DNA of 64,000 nucleotides from Taeniopygia guttata. Lineage: Eukaryota; Chordata; Aves; Passeriformes; Estrildidae. The stretch lies in contig NC_133043.1 in NCBI RefSeq assembly GCF_048771995.1, positions 5,821,001 through 5,885,000 of the forward strand, in the 5' to 3' direction. A program made the translations under genes and the position numbers. The notes under the pieces are model-generated. The model searched no databases. It was not told the DNA's origin and was given only the letters and a program-made list of their open reading frames with translations. Every line of letters begins with the position of its first letter. Within the stretch, counting starts at the first letter, position 1. Shown one piece after another: positions 29,501 through 44,500 of the stretch.

Positions 29501-32500
29501 CAGGTACCAAACCCCTTGCACAGCTCCACTGAAGGCTGGAGTCAACAGGGATTTGGGCACAGGGCTGCTGCCTTCAGCAGCTTGGCAGATTGACAGAGCT
29601 GCCTCCAGCTGCTGGCTGCTCTCAACAGCGTTGTGGATTTTTACTTATGTGGCAGAAACCTTCACTTTCTTGCTAGTGAAGATAATACTGAAGTGTGACA
29701 ACAATTAAACTTCTTCCTGAAGGAAGAGCTGCACAGATGGACACAACAGCTCTGACTGCAAACCAACAGCCAAAGGATCTGCAGCAAGACACTTTTGCAG
29801 CAATGAACAACACACTGGCTTTGGAACATCAGCTGCTGCATCTCTAGGCAAACACCTTGCATCCTGTCAGTGAAGAGAGAACAGATCTAAGTAAACAAAT
29901 AATATTTTAAATAAAGGCCTTAAAACAGCCATTCCTAATGCAAGCAAACACTGCAGAAAGTGAAAGCAGAGAAATGAGAAGCTGCAATCACGTTACCTGC
30001 AGAGCAGGAAGCTGAGGGTTTTGTGGTTTTCCTTTTTTGTGTGGTTTCAGATGAGTAAAACCCCAGTGTTCCCAGCCAGGAGCTCTGCAGAGCTTGGCTC
30101 CAGCACATGGATCACAGTCAGGAGTTGAAACTGCTGTAGAGAGCTCTGGTCTCCTCCCACCAAAAGCTCAAAGGGTTCTGCTCCTCCAAAGGACATACAA
30201 TCCCTTTAATTCCACAGCATGGGAACTCCTGCTGCCTTTTTATTGCTACAGTTTTTATAACTGAAAAAAAAGAGTGCTTTTTATACTTTGTGTTTATCTT
30301 GCAGCACTATTAACAAGCCCTGACCATAGGACTGGGATCTTGCTGTGAAATTAAATGAAATTACACTGGGAAGGAATCTTCACATCAAAGTCTGGGAAAT
30401 AAATTTCAAACAGTTTTGAGGTTTGTAACCCTGACAGAAACAGAAAAAAAAGAGCAGAGTCCCTGACCCTTTCATTTTCTTTATACAGACTTGTCATCAA
30501 AACACAAATGGGAAGGAACTACCCCTGGGAACAGCCCTTCCCACAGACAAGGCAGAGCTGGGCACAGGCAGGAGCCCAGCACACAGAAACTGAGAATGGC
30601 TTGGGTTGCTGCCTGGGCAAGGAATGCCAGGGCATGCCATGGCCAGAGACCTCACTCAGCACTGCATCCTGCTGCTCTGCAGAGCTGCATCCCAGCGCAC
30701 AGCAGCAGCTGCAGCCTGAAAGCTGCTCTCTTTAGGCCAGCAGCAAGTCAGTTCCATTGCATATTTCCCCATTTCACCATTTATTATTTATTATTTACAG
30801 CTTACTGTCAGGGTCTCCCAATGTAGGTTAGCAGAACATCAACGCACCTCGTGTCTCACCTGAAAGCACAGTTTTGTCAAATTATTCACTAAGGCAAAGC
30901 TGCCATCCTGAACTGAGGCATGAAAGGGTTGTAGAGCACAGGGGATCAAATCCTGACACTTCTCAATGGCTTACAAGAGAAATTCAGACACCTGTGTTAC
31001 ATTCCTTTCATTCACAACAAGCAGAGGACCTGCAAAGATTCTCTCTCCATTAAACACCCTTGATCTTCCAGCAGAGAGAATAGCAACTGCCTTTTCCTTC
31101 TCAGCACAAAGTAACCCCCACCTTCCAATTAAAGATGTTCTTCTTGAGGAAAAGAAGTGGAGGCACAGCAGAAACCATCACTTCACAGGTACGTGCCAGC
31201 CTGTGCCAGGTCCAGGCCAGACCCCTCCTGCCCTCTGTAAGTGCCACCATCTACAATTACTGAGCACTGAATGAGTACTTGAAAAAAAAAAATTAACACC
31301 TAATTCCTGTCACAGAGCTCTAGCTTGCAAGAGGTTTGAAATTCCAGCTTTATACAGATATTTAGGAAACTTGGTATTTATCCTGAGCTAATAGAAAGCT
31401 ATTTATTAAAAATAAATAGATGCGTTCCAACCCTGTCCTATGGGAGTAATTCTGACACATGGGCTCACTCTGTGCTGGAACACTGAAGCATAGCTCCTTC
31501 TCAGCTCTTCCAAGACTGAAAAACACCAGTCTGTGAAAAGTAATGGACAACAAAATATTTTCTATATACAGTATCTCATAAGCAACGTCTCTGAACAGCA
31601 ATCACAAAATATACTGAGATAAAACCCAAAGATACCAACTGTTTAAAAAGGTATTAACAATTATCTCTTCAGATATTAGAATTGCTGCAACAAATTTGCA
31701 TATGGAATAAAAACAAAAACATCTTTATGTAAATTGAAAGAAATGCAAAGGCACAAGACTTCTATTAAAAAAAGCATCCAAAAACTGAAATAAACCATGC
31801 TACCCTTATGTCACAGGCAAAGCAGAAGGCACAAATCTATCTCAGCAATTGGAGACCTTTTAAGAAGTCTTAATTAAGTTTTTGCTGCACGAGCACTGTG
31901 AGAAACAGTGACTCTCTTAGGAATAGGAATGGTAGATGTGGTCAGTTGCAAGGAAAAGAAAATTCTCATTACCAATATTGATAAAAAAAGCAAGGATAAT
32001 GCTAAAAAAAGTCATAGCTTTCTCTCTTTGTGCTTTTGCACAAAAGCTTATCAGAAAACCTAAAGAGACCATTTCTCATTCATTCACTCAAAAGAGAGCA
32101 CCAGCATTAAGAATCTCCTTTTACCTTTCAATTTTTATTCTAAAATCATAAATAAAATGGATTTTTTAAAATCAAACTTTAGGCTGCACTGCTTTGAATA
32201 CAGAGCAGTCCCATCATCAGGACCCAGGGGACAAACATTGGCATCTGGCAGGAAAGGAGTGGACCAGGGTACCACATGAAGTAACAAACTTTAAGACTGA
32301 AGAGATTGTTTTGTTCCCAGAAAGCTGAAAGTCTGCAGTAAATCTGCCCCTATTAAACAATATTTTAAAACAGATGGTCCAGCTGTTTGTGCCCAGGCAA
32401 TTTCCCAGAGAAACCCAGCTCTCCAGCACTGCCACCACAGCAAAAAAACAGACCTGGTCGAGCACAGCATTCCACACTTTCATCAAAGACATCTGCCCAG

Positions 32501-35500
32501 AGTAGGGGAGGATATGTACAGTGGCTTTTTGCAAAAATTCCCCCACAGGTGCTGCTAATGACAGTTCACCTGTACAACAGCAGCCTGGGCAAGCAGCACT
32601 GCCTGCAGCCCCCTCTCCACCCTCGCCAGCAGCCAAGCCAGACTCACAGACTCACAGAACAGTCTGGGTGAGAAGAGATGTTGAAGCCATCTCATTCCAT
32701 TCCCTGCCATGAGCAGGGACACCTCCCACTATCCCAGGCTGCTCCAAGCCCCATCCAGCCTGGCCTTGGACATTTCCAGGGATCCAGGGGCAGCCAGAGC
32801 TACTCTGGGCAGCCTCTGCTAGGGCCTCATCACCCTCACAGGGAATCATTTCTGCCCAAGCAAAGAATTTCTTCCTAATCACGCAGAGATCACACCAAAT
32901 AACCACACTGCAGACCTGGGTACAGATCCATTGCTTGATAAAAGGGGCAGGTCATGGCAAAGCTCCCAGTCCTGAGCAGTGACAAGGACCCAACCCACCA
33001 ACATTTGGAAGAGGCAGGTGTGATCCAGCAGGCTGTGGGATGCAGGCACTACAGCAATGTGCATGAGGAATTTAGCACCACTGCACTCACAGGAAGCAGC
33101 AACCTTGCTGTTTACCCTTTTACTAGGGTAAATAACTAGGGGCAAACACAAAACTTCACTGTTGAAGAAATAAGCACCATAAAATCTCTCCATAAAAATT
33201 CCCCAGTGCACTGGATTTTGAAAGTCTGTGTAGAAAAGCTCTAGTGGTGTGCAGAGGGCAGGCGGGCCCTGAGTCCGGAAGGAGCCTGACAGTCTGCCCA
33301 GCTAATCCCCGCGGTCCCACGCTGGGTAACAGAAGACTGTTGCAAAAATATCAGCCAGTAGCCCCAACTCAGATCCAGCTATCTTCTTCCTTTGCCCTTG
33401 TCCCCATTAACTCCTTCTCTCTCCAAGCTTCCAGGAAAAGGAATGCATGCACCAGCCCTGGGTATAGAAACTGATGATCCCACACAACAGCACCAGGATT
33501 CCCTTCCTGGCTCCCACAAGGTGTCCCACCACAAAGAAGTTTTCCACCTTTGCAGCCCCTGTGGGTGGCCTGTGGCCAGAGCCAGCCCTGCTGCCCACCT
33601 GGCCCATGCTCTCCACAAAGCAAACTGACCCACAAGGGTTTATCATGCTGCAACTTCTCCACTACAGCAGGGCTCCCAAGTTTTGCTGAGAAGGTGGGAG
33701 CTGCATGACCTTGTGTCAATGATGCAAGAGTCATCTCTGCTCCTGGCACCAGCACAGCTTCATTCTGCTCCTGGTGCTGCTGCCCTCCCTGGGAGGCATC
33801 TGAGAAGGGGGAAAGCTGAGGTGTATCTACCTGGCCTTGGTGCCCATGTTTTCTGCTCCATACAAGACCATCAACAAATCCCAGAGATAATGTGAACTCC
33901 AAAGATATCAGAAATAACATCCCATCAGTTGGAACAGAGCACCCACATACTAGAAAGGGGAGAGGAGGCTGGTTCCTTGCCTAGCCCCAGGCACACCAGG
34001 GCAGGAATACCATCACACCCTAAAACATCTCTGAGACACAGACATTACACAGGGAGCAGCACATGCATGTTGAAGATGCCAGGTCAACAGCTACATACAC
34101 AGGTGCCATGAAATCACCGAGGTGTGGCAACAGAAAGAATATTATCAGCTAATGACTGAAATTGTCTACTGAAACCCAAGAGTCCTAATTGTTTTTAAGA
34201 AGGAGACTGATACGCTTATGCATGAGGTAGAAAGGGGTAACTAGTAGAGACAAAATATTAAAGTTGTCATAGGAATCCCTGGGCACCCAGCTTGCCAGTT
34301 CCCTTAGCAGGGGATAAGGGCATTAGCTGGGCTCTGCCTGATCCCAGCAGAATGTGCCCATGAAGTGCAGACACAATTCTTCCACTGTGTTGCTATATGT
34401 CATTATTTTTCTCTTTTCTAAGAGATTTCCAAAGGTTTTTGCGTTTCTTTGAGTCCTAACATGGACCAGATCATATCAAAACCACAGTCATCAAAAACAA
34501 CTGCAATACTTGGGATTGAATCATCAAGGCTGGATGAGCAGTCAGATTTCTCCTGGCATGAGTCAATGCTCCTGCTGGGCAGTAAAGCAGCAGCAACTCC
34601 TGACAGCTTGGATGAAGATGACCCAAACTTCCCCTTTACCAGCTCAGCTGCCATGGAGCAACCTGTGCTGGCTGCTAAACCCAAAACTCTTGGAACAGAA
34701 GGGACAGGAAGATGATGACCCCAGTCTTATTACACCCTCCATTTCTGCATTGCTCAACAGCAAGGACACCAACCTGTTGAAGAATGTTGTCACAGAGCAC
34801 TGTCTGTGCTTGGTTTGGGTCTCAAGGAGACAGGACATGCCAGCACAGGATTATTCTGAGAACACTGGGCAGTCAGAGTTCTGCTGCAGAAGTCAGAGCA
34901 TCACTCAGCTCTGGAGGGAAACCCTACACAAACCTTCCCAGAAAGCTGTTATTTACTATGTGGAAACAACACTGTGGACAAGAGGCTCCTGGACTGTGTC
35001 CCAGGTGCTGTGAGAGAAGCACAGTGCTCTGCTATGGGGCAGGGTGCCACTCAGACTTTTGGCAGCTCGTGGTGAAGCAGGGTTCCTGCTGCCACTTCAA
35101 TTCCAGGCTCCCACTCAAGGCCAGACTATATTAAAGCAAATTACCAGACCTAGAAACATTGCAGGGCTTCATTGAAATTAACCGTGCATTCACACAATCT
35201 TCATTTCCCGTATTTTTTGTAGGGTAGTGTTATGGTTTGACACTGGCACAATGCCAGTGTCCTCATGAAAATGTAATTTTTTAATTGAATGCTGTGAAAT
35301 GTAATTGAGAATGGAGTAAAGTAGGCTTAAGTTTAATAATAAGAAAAAACTTTATTAAGTTACTATTATTATATTATTATAGAAGGAAAAAGAAAGAAAA
35401 AAAAACACACACAAAAAATGAAAATGAAAACTTTTTAAAGCATTTTCCTCCCACCACCTATTTTTAATAAACTATAGTGAGACACAACTTGGACTTAAAT

Positions 35501-38500
35501 TAGGTTTTTATTTTCTAGATAATTGATTTTTAGTTTATTCAGGGAGAGAGGAGCTTTTTTTGTGTTATAGACTTTTTAAGAAATATAGTTGCTATATTTT
35601 GTGGTTTTATGTTATTACATGGTATTGTTTGGAGAAAAAAAGCACTGATACACAGTGGCAAAGCTTAACCCATAAAAAGCACTGATACACAGTGGCAAAG
35701 CTTAACCCACAAAAAGCACTGATACACAGTGGCAAAACTTAACCCACAAAAAGCACTGATACACAGTGGCAAAGCTTAACCCATAAAAAGCCTATCTGGC
35801 TATTTATGACTCTGGCATAACCATCTGGGCAGATAAACTCCAGGCTATTACTGCAGTTCTTCCCAAAAAGAAATACATTCATTAGAAATCTATTTTAAAA
35901 TGGATTTTGCATTTCCAGGAGAATGCTGGAAGGCTTGTTCAGATATTCCAAAATATGTGGCTCCAGTGCAGAAAGAACTCAACTGCTGAGCTGCCTAAAA
36001 CAGCGTATCTAAACCTTTGCATCCAACCCTTTCTTCTTCCAACAGAAGTCTGAGCTCATTCACAACTCCTTTGTGTAAATTTGCATACTAACTTACACCT
36101 TAGTGTCGCACTTTCTAGTGAGAACAGCTGGGCTATATCAGATCAGAAAACTGACCTCTTCCTCAAATCAGAAAGCAAATCAGCTCTAAAAGCTGCCATG
36201 CAAACAGCCCACTTTCCACACACTGATTGTTGCAGCTACCCCAAGGCAAAAAGGACCTGGAAGAACATCTCCTCAGCTCCTGGGCATCATTGTACAAAGC
36301 CATTCTGACCATCCTCCCCCTTCCTACTTTCTGCCCATGCAGGTTTCTGAGTGGGACAAGAGAAAACAAGAGGATAACAAAGGTAAGATGAGGTTTCCAG
36401 GGTTTGACATGAGGCCAAGTCCTGAACTGAGTGTTCAGGAGAAGAACTGGTCTTTACAGGAAAACTCGGACATGGTCCCACTGCTCCCCAGAAAAGATTT
36501 CCAAATGCAGTGCTTTCATCTTCGTCCACAACCCCTCCCAGGTCAAACAACACAGCCATATGTTTTTAAAGGAAACTGTTTTATCTCTGTCCACAAACCT
36601 CTTCAAAGTACAAACACTTTCCTTTCTGGTCCAAAGGCAAAGTGATAGCTAATTCACTTCAGAGAACCACTTCCAGAGAATTAGGTCCAAAGCAAACCAC
36701 ACAACACTTCTGGTCCACAGGAAAAAAAATAAGCCTAGACAAAAACAGATAAAGGATAAACTCCCATTCAGCTCATCTGTCTGCTCCCAACAGCTGTCCT
36801 CCTTACCCCACGGGGCATCTCCAGAAGCACCTCAGAAAGATCAGATAAATTATTCAAAGCACAGACTAATTCCTGGCGCTTGGACTCTTTGTTTGCTCCA
36901 GGAGCAGCAGAGCTGCCTGCTTCCTGGAGGGCTGCCCTGCCTCCAGTAAAGGGCAAACACCAAGGCTTTGATTTGCAGAAGAGGAACTCGATAAATACAC
37001 AGTTTGTGCAATACACATACTCCCACCTCCCTTGATGCTCATACTCAACACTGTCACTGTACAGGGCAGGTCAGCTCACCTGAGAGGAGAAACAGGAGGG
37101 AGATGGGCAGCAATACTTGGCAACGTGTTGTGTTTCCTCACTAACAGCAACAGCAGAGATCTCACCACGAGGGTACAGCCTGAGGTGTCAAGGTCACACA
37201 TTTTGGAAGATGCTCTGCAGCATCACATGATACTCCTGATGCAAATCCAGGCCAATGATACCTCACATGCCCTGCAAAGGATCTGTGCAGGCATGGAGCA
37301 GGCACCCAGCAGGGCTGCAGAGAGCTCCACTGGGACTGTGCTTAAACAAACCTAGGACATCTGATAAAAATCATGTTTGCATCTTTCCACCTAACCACGA
37401 GGAGACACAGACATGTCACACCTACATGAACTCCATGACTAATCTTGAAGAAACAGCCACCTAAGCAGACCAGGAATGTACATCATGGGGAGCTTCAAGA
37501 TCTAAAGCTTCCCCTCAAACAAAAGCAAACCCATTAAGATTGCAGATGACCATAAGAACCAGACTAATGTAACATAAAATAAAAGTGTAATGAGAAGTTT
37601 AGAACTAAAGTCAGCACCACAGCCTGTCCAGAACACCAGCTCCAAAATGCAAATGTTCAGGTTGACAGTGCTTCACTGCTGAGGCAGAGCAAGTTTTCAA
37701 CTCTCCCTTCCCTCCTTATCATTATTTCCAAATGTTATTTTGGCTGCCAAAGTTTATCAGTCTTATTTTACATACTTTTGTTTAAAACACATCCCTACTG
37801 TCCTCTGGGTGCTCCTAGTTTACTGTATTAAATCACAGGAATTAGTTCAAGTCTCTCCTACTGCAAATCTCCCTGCAGTCTATCCTTCCCTTCAGCTTCA
37901 GGGTCTCAGGAAAAAGGCCAATTCACTCAGACACAGCTCCAAAGAGGGAAGACAGGTCCTGAGCTGGGACCACGCATGAGGCAAGGGGACAAACATGGTC
38001 CAACATGGGAAATGCCTACAAGGTGAACAGATGGGCTGTGTATGTTAAAGGTACATGTATATAAAAGGTCCACCCAGTTCTTGCAGTCAGTTCAATGCTG
38101 GTAGCACAGGAGCACCCCTTCGAGAGGCTGTCACATGAGGTGCCACCTGCAGTGGCAGTTTTCCAAGCATCTCCTGCACAGTTTACATAAATCCACCCTA
38201 GCAAACCTCAGCAAGAGACCTGTAACAGAGATAACTTGCCCAACAACTCAGCAGCAGTACAAAGACGTGGGTGGGGGTAGAAAACAGGGTGCAGAGTCAC
38301 AGCAAAAATGATTTTGTCTTGTTCAGACACTAACATAACCACGAGTAAAAATCAAAGCTCCAAGGCTGCACAAATCCTTCCTGCAATCCTGACCCAGGAG
38401 AATGTAATGAAATCAACTCTCCCTGCATTTCACACTTTATGAACAATGGCTTAACCCCTGGGCACTTTCAGGATAACTCTGAATACTTTGCTTCTCATTG

Positions 38501-41500
38501 ATTTTGATAATCAAGTGTTTCAATATTTTGACAGCCAAGTCAGTGCTAACTGCAAAGGGTGCACCTCAAATTCAAGTTCCAGACATCCTCCAAACCAGAG
38601 GGACAACAAACATGCAATAGCTGTTCCATTCTCAGCCTAGCAGAGACACAGTATTCAAGTTAGCCGTGAGCTGAACCGAAGAAACACAGGTGAAGTGTCT
38701 CTCTCCAAGGATTTATCATGAGTAACTACTGCATATTAAGTAAACCAGCTATAGTAACACACCTTTTTGAAAGACATTTTTCTGTGCTCAACAAGCACTG
38801 CACTGTCATTTACCCACTGCTCACACATCCCTTCTGCAATCAAACAAATCCACAAGATTAAAAGAAACCTGAGTACACAGAAGACAGACAAAAGCCCTTT
38901 GCAGGGAACACCAGCAGCCTGGAATAACACGGTGGAAGATTCACATTACTGAAGGCATTGGCCAAAGGAGCAGCAGCAGAACTGCACAGGGAGAAATAAA
39001 AACCAGAAATCAACCAAACCATCATAAAAACAGTTTACAAATGCAATAATGCCTAAGCAAATAGACTTAGAGATTCTTTTGAATGAGTGTCATCAGAGGG
39101 ACTCAGTTTCTCATTGCAGAAGAGATGTTACAGCCCAGCAACCACAAATGATCAGGATCAACAAAGGAATCCCCAAAACATTTGTTCATCTCTCTATATC
39201 CAGCAGACAACATTGTATAATAATAAAAATAGTCCGTATTGACCAGAATATCCATGAAAAAGCCCATATTCCAAGGTGATACTTCTCAAACCATAGTGAA
39301 AAGCTTCAAGTGCCAGTATCAGGCAGGTTTTCCCCCAGCCTGCTGCTGCAGCATAGCAATTCCCACCTGCCTGAGAGGATGCTGCTGTCTTAGTACAAGG
39401 CAAAAGGGCAAGACACACATGCACATCTAAAGAGGCATTTAAATACAATGAAACCCATTTTAAATGAGGTACATGAGAGCAGGGAACATCACCAGCACCT
39501 GTCCAATGCTGGTTCAGATCAGTGCACTCCAGCCTTTGAGAGGGTGCCAGAAGCATCACATCCATTCAGAGATTTTAACACCTTCTTTACAAACATCACT
39601 TCAGTGGAGCTGGAAGATGGATATTTGCTGCCAGTTCCTACCCACAGGGCAGAGCACCACACAAACACCCTGCACAGCTTCCTCCCCTCACACAGTTTGC
39701 CTTTCCACTCTCCAAAGGCTACAACAGGTAGCCTGCTTCATCCACCAGGAAGCAGACCTCCACATTTTGTTTTACATAAAATCTTATCAAATCTAAATCC
39801 AACAGAAGACATCCAACTTCAAAGCAGCATGATGCTAAAAAGCTGTTTATGTGTGTTTGATACATGCAGAGCTTGATGTGGTTACACAAGATTCCTGTAA
39901 GCAACACTTCAGTGCATACACACAAATTTAATTTCAGGGACTCCTCAACAACATGAATTTTGGAAAGCACACATTTTGGCTTTTTCTGTTTCCTCACAAA
40001 ACTCATCTTTCTCTTGCAGGATAACTCTGATTTTGATGTGCAACAGTGTGACTTCCACACCTCCTGCATAAAATAACTGAAAAGGCCTCCCAGCATCTGA
40101 GGAGACTAACTAGTACTTTTGGGCTGCCCCTTTACCAGGAAAACAGACATATCAAACCCATCAGTTGATTAAAAGTAAAATGAAACAGAAAGGCAAAATG
40201 CAAAACCATATGCCCACATGCCAATAGAACCCTACACACACAAGCTTACACCAAGACTCAAAGTAGACATGGCCATAATAAACTGGGGCACAAATGAACT
40301 TAAATATGCTGATTTGCCCACCATACAACTTTTATCATTCTTAACAAATGCAAATATGCCCAAGTAGACACACACCCATCAATCTGCCAGAGCCAGCCTG
40401 CATCAGTGCTGTCTGTTAACAAAAATGGTTTGATCATTCCACCAAGGGTAAAAGTGGGGAGGGGAGCAGCTTTAGTCACTCCATGCACTCACCAAGGCAG
40501 CAAGCAATGGAGGAGGACATGGGAACCATGGCATCTCTTACTGAATTCCCACACTGAGGATCAGCCTGGTTGCAGTCAGCCCACAAATGGTTTCAAGCAA
40601 TATTCTGCTTCTGCCAGTGCTGTGTGGAGCCATGATTACTCCTGACACAGTGTACATTACACACCCACACCAAATTCACCTGACCACAGCGACTGACAAA
40701 GTCCATCACAAACATGAGCAATTTCTGACCTCTCAAAAAGCCTCCCAGCAGCTCTTTTCTGCCAGAAAAAAGGTACAGGACAGATGTACATCAGACCACT
40801 GATGTCATGAATGGCATCCAAGGGTAAGAGAGACACTCTAGTTCATCTCCTCCTGCACTCAGACACCTCTTAACAACCTCCCTGTCCAGGCTCCTTGCCT
40901 CATACCCACAAAGGACTTTCTCACCAGAGACAGACCTCCTCTGATTTTTGCTAAAATGGCTGGAGTCAGACGAAGAGGGCAGACATCAATGAAGGAGCAA
41001 ATAGGACCACACAAACGTGAAGGGAACTGAGAATCCCAAATTCTGGCTGAACCAGTCAGGAATTCCCACCCCACACATCTGAGCTGTGATATACACTCTG
41101 AGAAGACACACACAGTAGCTCTGCTTTTCTTTTTAAAGACACCAGAGCACACCAGTATTTGGAGAAGTCCCAGTTGCCTCCAGTCTTCCTGAGTGCCCAC
41201 TGCAGCTGAGCTGATTCCATAACCATCAGCTATAAGTGGTTCCAGTTCCTCTTTGGCACTGTAGTTAGGATGAGTGACTCCACAGGTTTTAATTAGAATC
41301 AAAATTCTCCCTATGCCTTGGAATAAACTACATTTCTAGATTTCATACCACCATTCTTCAAATTATCATTTTCTGAGTAATGTTAGCAGTAATGACTACT
41401 ACTAATTTTGGCAATGAGAGAAACACAAAATTACTCCAATTACAGTTTGGGTGCTGGTTTTTCCTTAAATCATTGTCAAAGGTATCCTGCTTCCACAGAA

Positions 41501-44500
41501 TCTGTTCCCTCCACAAAACATCTAGGACACTAAATATATAATAGGACTGTTCCTGAACTTCAACATTACACATGAGAAAGAATGACAACTCCTCACACCA
41601 GCAGTCACCAGCATCTGGACAGACTTCATTCAATCTGCACACAACAGACATTTAAAAAATTATGGAATAGGACCTATTTTACTACTGAGAATTCCAGCTC
41701 TTCTTTGTCTCCAAGCTGTGCCTTGAACATAGCACACAACACTGTGTTCACAGTGCTGAACACAGCACTGGCCAGGAGACTCTGTGGGAAGAAATGAAGC
41801 TCCAGGTCCTTTGGCATGGGCAGCTGATCCAGGTAGCCAAGAGAAGACGTGAGAGTGAAGCTGGGGCACGCAGAATAAGGGTGAATAATAATAATAAGGT
41901 CTGAAGCAACCCCTTGCTTGATCACCAGGCTTGAGAGCCATGGCTGCACAGTGAGCCCAGCACAAGGACAGGGCAGTGCCCCTTCACTTCTGCATTGTCA
42001 CCTGGAGGACTTTAGCCTGCGTGCATCAAAAACTGTGTAGGATACAGAATTAAAACCAAAACTGGGTGGCCTGCAGAGATCTTCTGGATCTGCTGCCTTT
42101 GCCCTGGAGATCAGTGTGATGGGCCTCAATTTCTCCAAAGACTTCTCCCCTGTACTACCATCCTCACAACTCCTCCCTACCCACAGGCCCTGATGACTGC
42201 CCTGGCAGCTGACACTCCTTATAAAACTGCCAGCCCTGACACCAAAACAGAAACCTCCTGCAAGGGACTCTCACCTCAGGCAAGCTTGCCCAAGCACATG
42301 GCCTCTGGGCAAGGTCTCCAAAAGGAACAGACTGCTGTCCAGGGGAGCACTGTCACAGTCCTTTGGCACAGGAGTTCCACCCTCTTCCTCTCCCACCCCC
42401 ACCTCCTTCACAGAAGCAGTTGCACAAGCCCAGTCAATGTTTGTGGCTGAAAATTAACTGTGCAAAACTTTTTTTTTTTTTTTAAATATAATTACTTGTT
42501 TCCAGCTTAATGACTTCCCTGCTCCACCTTGTCATGCTGTTTAAGCCAATTAAATCGACACTGATGCAGTCCTACCTACTCTTCTCCCCACCCAGCAATG
42601 CATTCCTGCACCTCCCTTGCTCCAGTGCCTGCCCAGCCCCACCACAGGCACAAGCTGGGCTTCCCAACTGCAGAACTCCCGACACTTTTGTGGGGTTTTC
42701 CTTGTTCAGCTCGGCTTGCCTTGGCATCAGCAGGAACTGGTGTTGTGGGCAAGGCCACTGTGCATCCTGGAGAGCAGCCAGAGCTGCCCCAGCATCCTGC
42801 ACACCACCTGCAGCCATGTCCAGCCCCTTGCCATCCCACTCAAGTGATGTGGCAGCACAGCTCCTCCTGGGATGGAGTTTCTTGCAGGTTCCAGGAGCCA
42901 TCAGAGTCACAGCAACCTGCTGCTCCAGAGCCCAGCCAGCATCTCACTCACAACTCCTCCTGGGACATCTGAACACTCGCCTGTTACCTTAGGGAAAACC
43001 ACCAGCACTTGGGCATCATCACCCTGGCCCATGGTCCTGAATCCATATTTAAACAGCCACCTTAAACCAGCTAAAGCAGAACCAAGTGCCCTTCCTCCAC
43101 TGGAGAGAGCACGCAGATGCTACATCACCACAAGCTCACAGGGCATCACAGGTACCAGCGTGCAAAACCAACTCTCAGCCTTGGAAGAGACAGGTGATTC
43201 AGAGGAACAACTCAAATATGAGAAATGGGTCAGGTGGAAATACAATGGGCAACACTGCACTACAAGAACAAGGCTTGTTCTTATTAAACCACAACTGTTT
43301 TGGCATATCATGGTAACGTTTTTAATCCATGCATTTAATGCACAAAGTCTGGCATTCAGGTTTTTGAGAGACAGATAATACTACCTTGACAAGGCCCAAA
43401 AGGTACCCAATTCTTCATGCAGGGGAAGCTATAAGGAGCCAAAATTCACCTTTTTACTCCAAATATACCAAGCTTTTCAGTTTAACCATCAGTTCTCTGC
43501 CCAAACAAGTCCCCACCAGTCTCAGCACAGCCCATACCAGGACTCACACAGAATATAGCGAGTAATAGTGACAAACATTATTGCACAACAGTACCCACAC
43601 TCCTGTCACAGAGAGAGCAACCCTTCCTTTTTCCTGGTCCCAAAACAGGGTAAACTGCTTCTTTAATATTACCATCCCTGTATTTAATTAAGAAAACCAA
43701 ACAAACTAGCACTGTGCCACCTCAGCCTAATAAGGCCTACAATCTTTTTCAAGCAGAGAGTACATTTCAGTGGTCTAACTTTAAAGGAGAAACTCAAAGG
43801 GTTTGCTGAGACCTTTCTGTAAAACAAATATCCGTTTTTGCAAGGCTGCTCAACCATCAACAAGTGCCGGTAGAAACCAACACGACCCGCTGCAGCACTG
43901 TAAATTTCCATCGGAACGGAAGGAAACTGAATGAAACTGAACTGCAAGTTGGCGCTGAACTGATTTTACTTAAACGTTAGTCCCGAGAAAAGCACACGGC
44001 GGAGGCGGAGGGCCGGGCGGAGCGCGGCTTGGCCGGGGAAGAGCCGCCGGGCCGCAGCCCCGGCCGGGCCGCACCGCGGGGCTGCTGCGGGCACGGGGCT
44101 CCGGCGGGCACGGGGCTCCGGCGGACTTCTGCGGGCACGGGGCTGCGGCGGGCACGGGGCTCCGGCGGGCACAGGTCTCCCGGTGGGCACGGGGCTCCCG
44201 CGGGCACGGGGCTGCGGCGGGATGCTGCGGGCACGGGGCTCCGGCGGACTTCTGCGGGCACGGGGCTCCGGCGGGCACGGGGCTCCGGCGGGCACGGGGC
44301 TCCGGCGGGCACGGGGCTGCGGCGGGCACGGGGCTGCGGCGGGCACGGGCCGCCCCCAGCGCACTTCGCTCCGACCGGCCGCCCCAGGGATGCTGCTGCA
44401 GCCGCGGCCTGCGAAGCGGCCGCACAGCCCTTCCCCGCCGGGAGAGGCCGGAGCCGCGTCCAGCCCGGCCTTTGTCCCTGCGGCCGGGGCCGAGCTCCGG

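Noticed and set aside
35636-35791. CRISPR array
   Set aside because: The 37-bp units are directly adjacent with no variable spacers, in vertebrate intron DNA.
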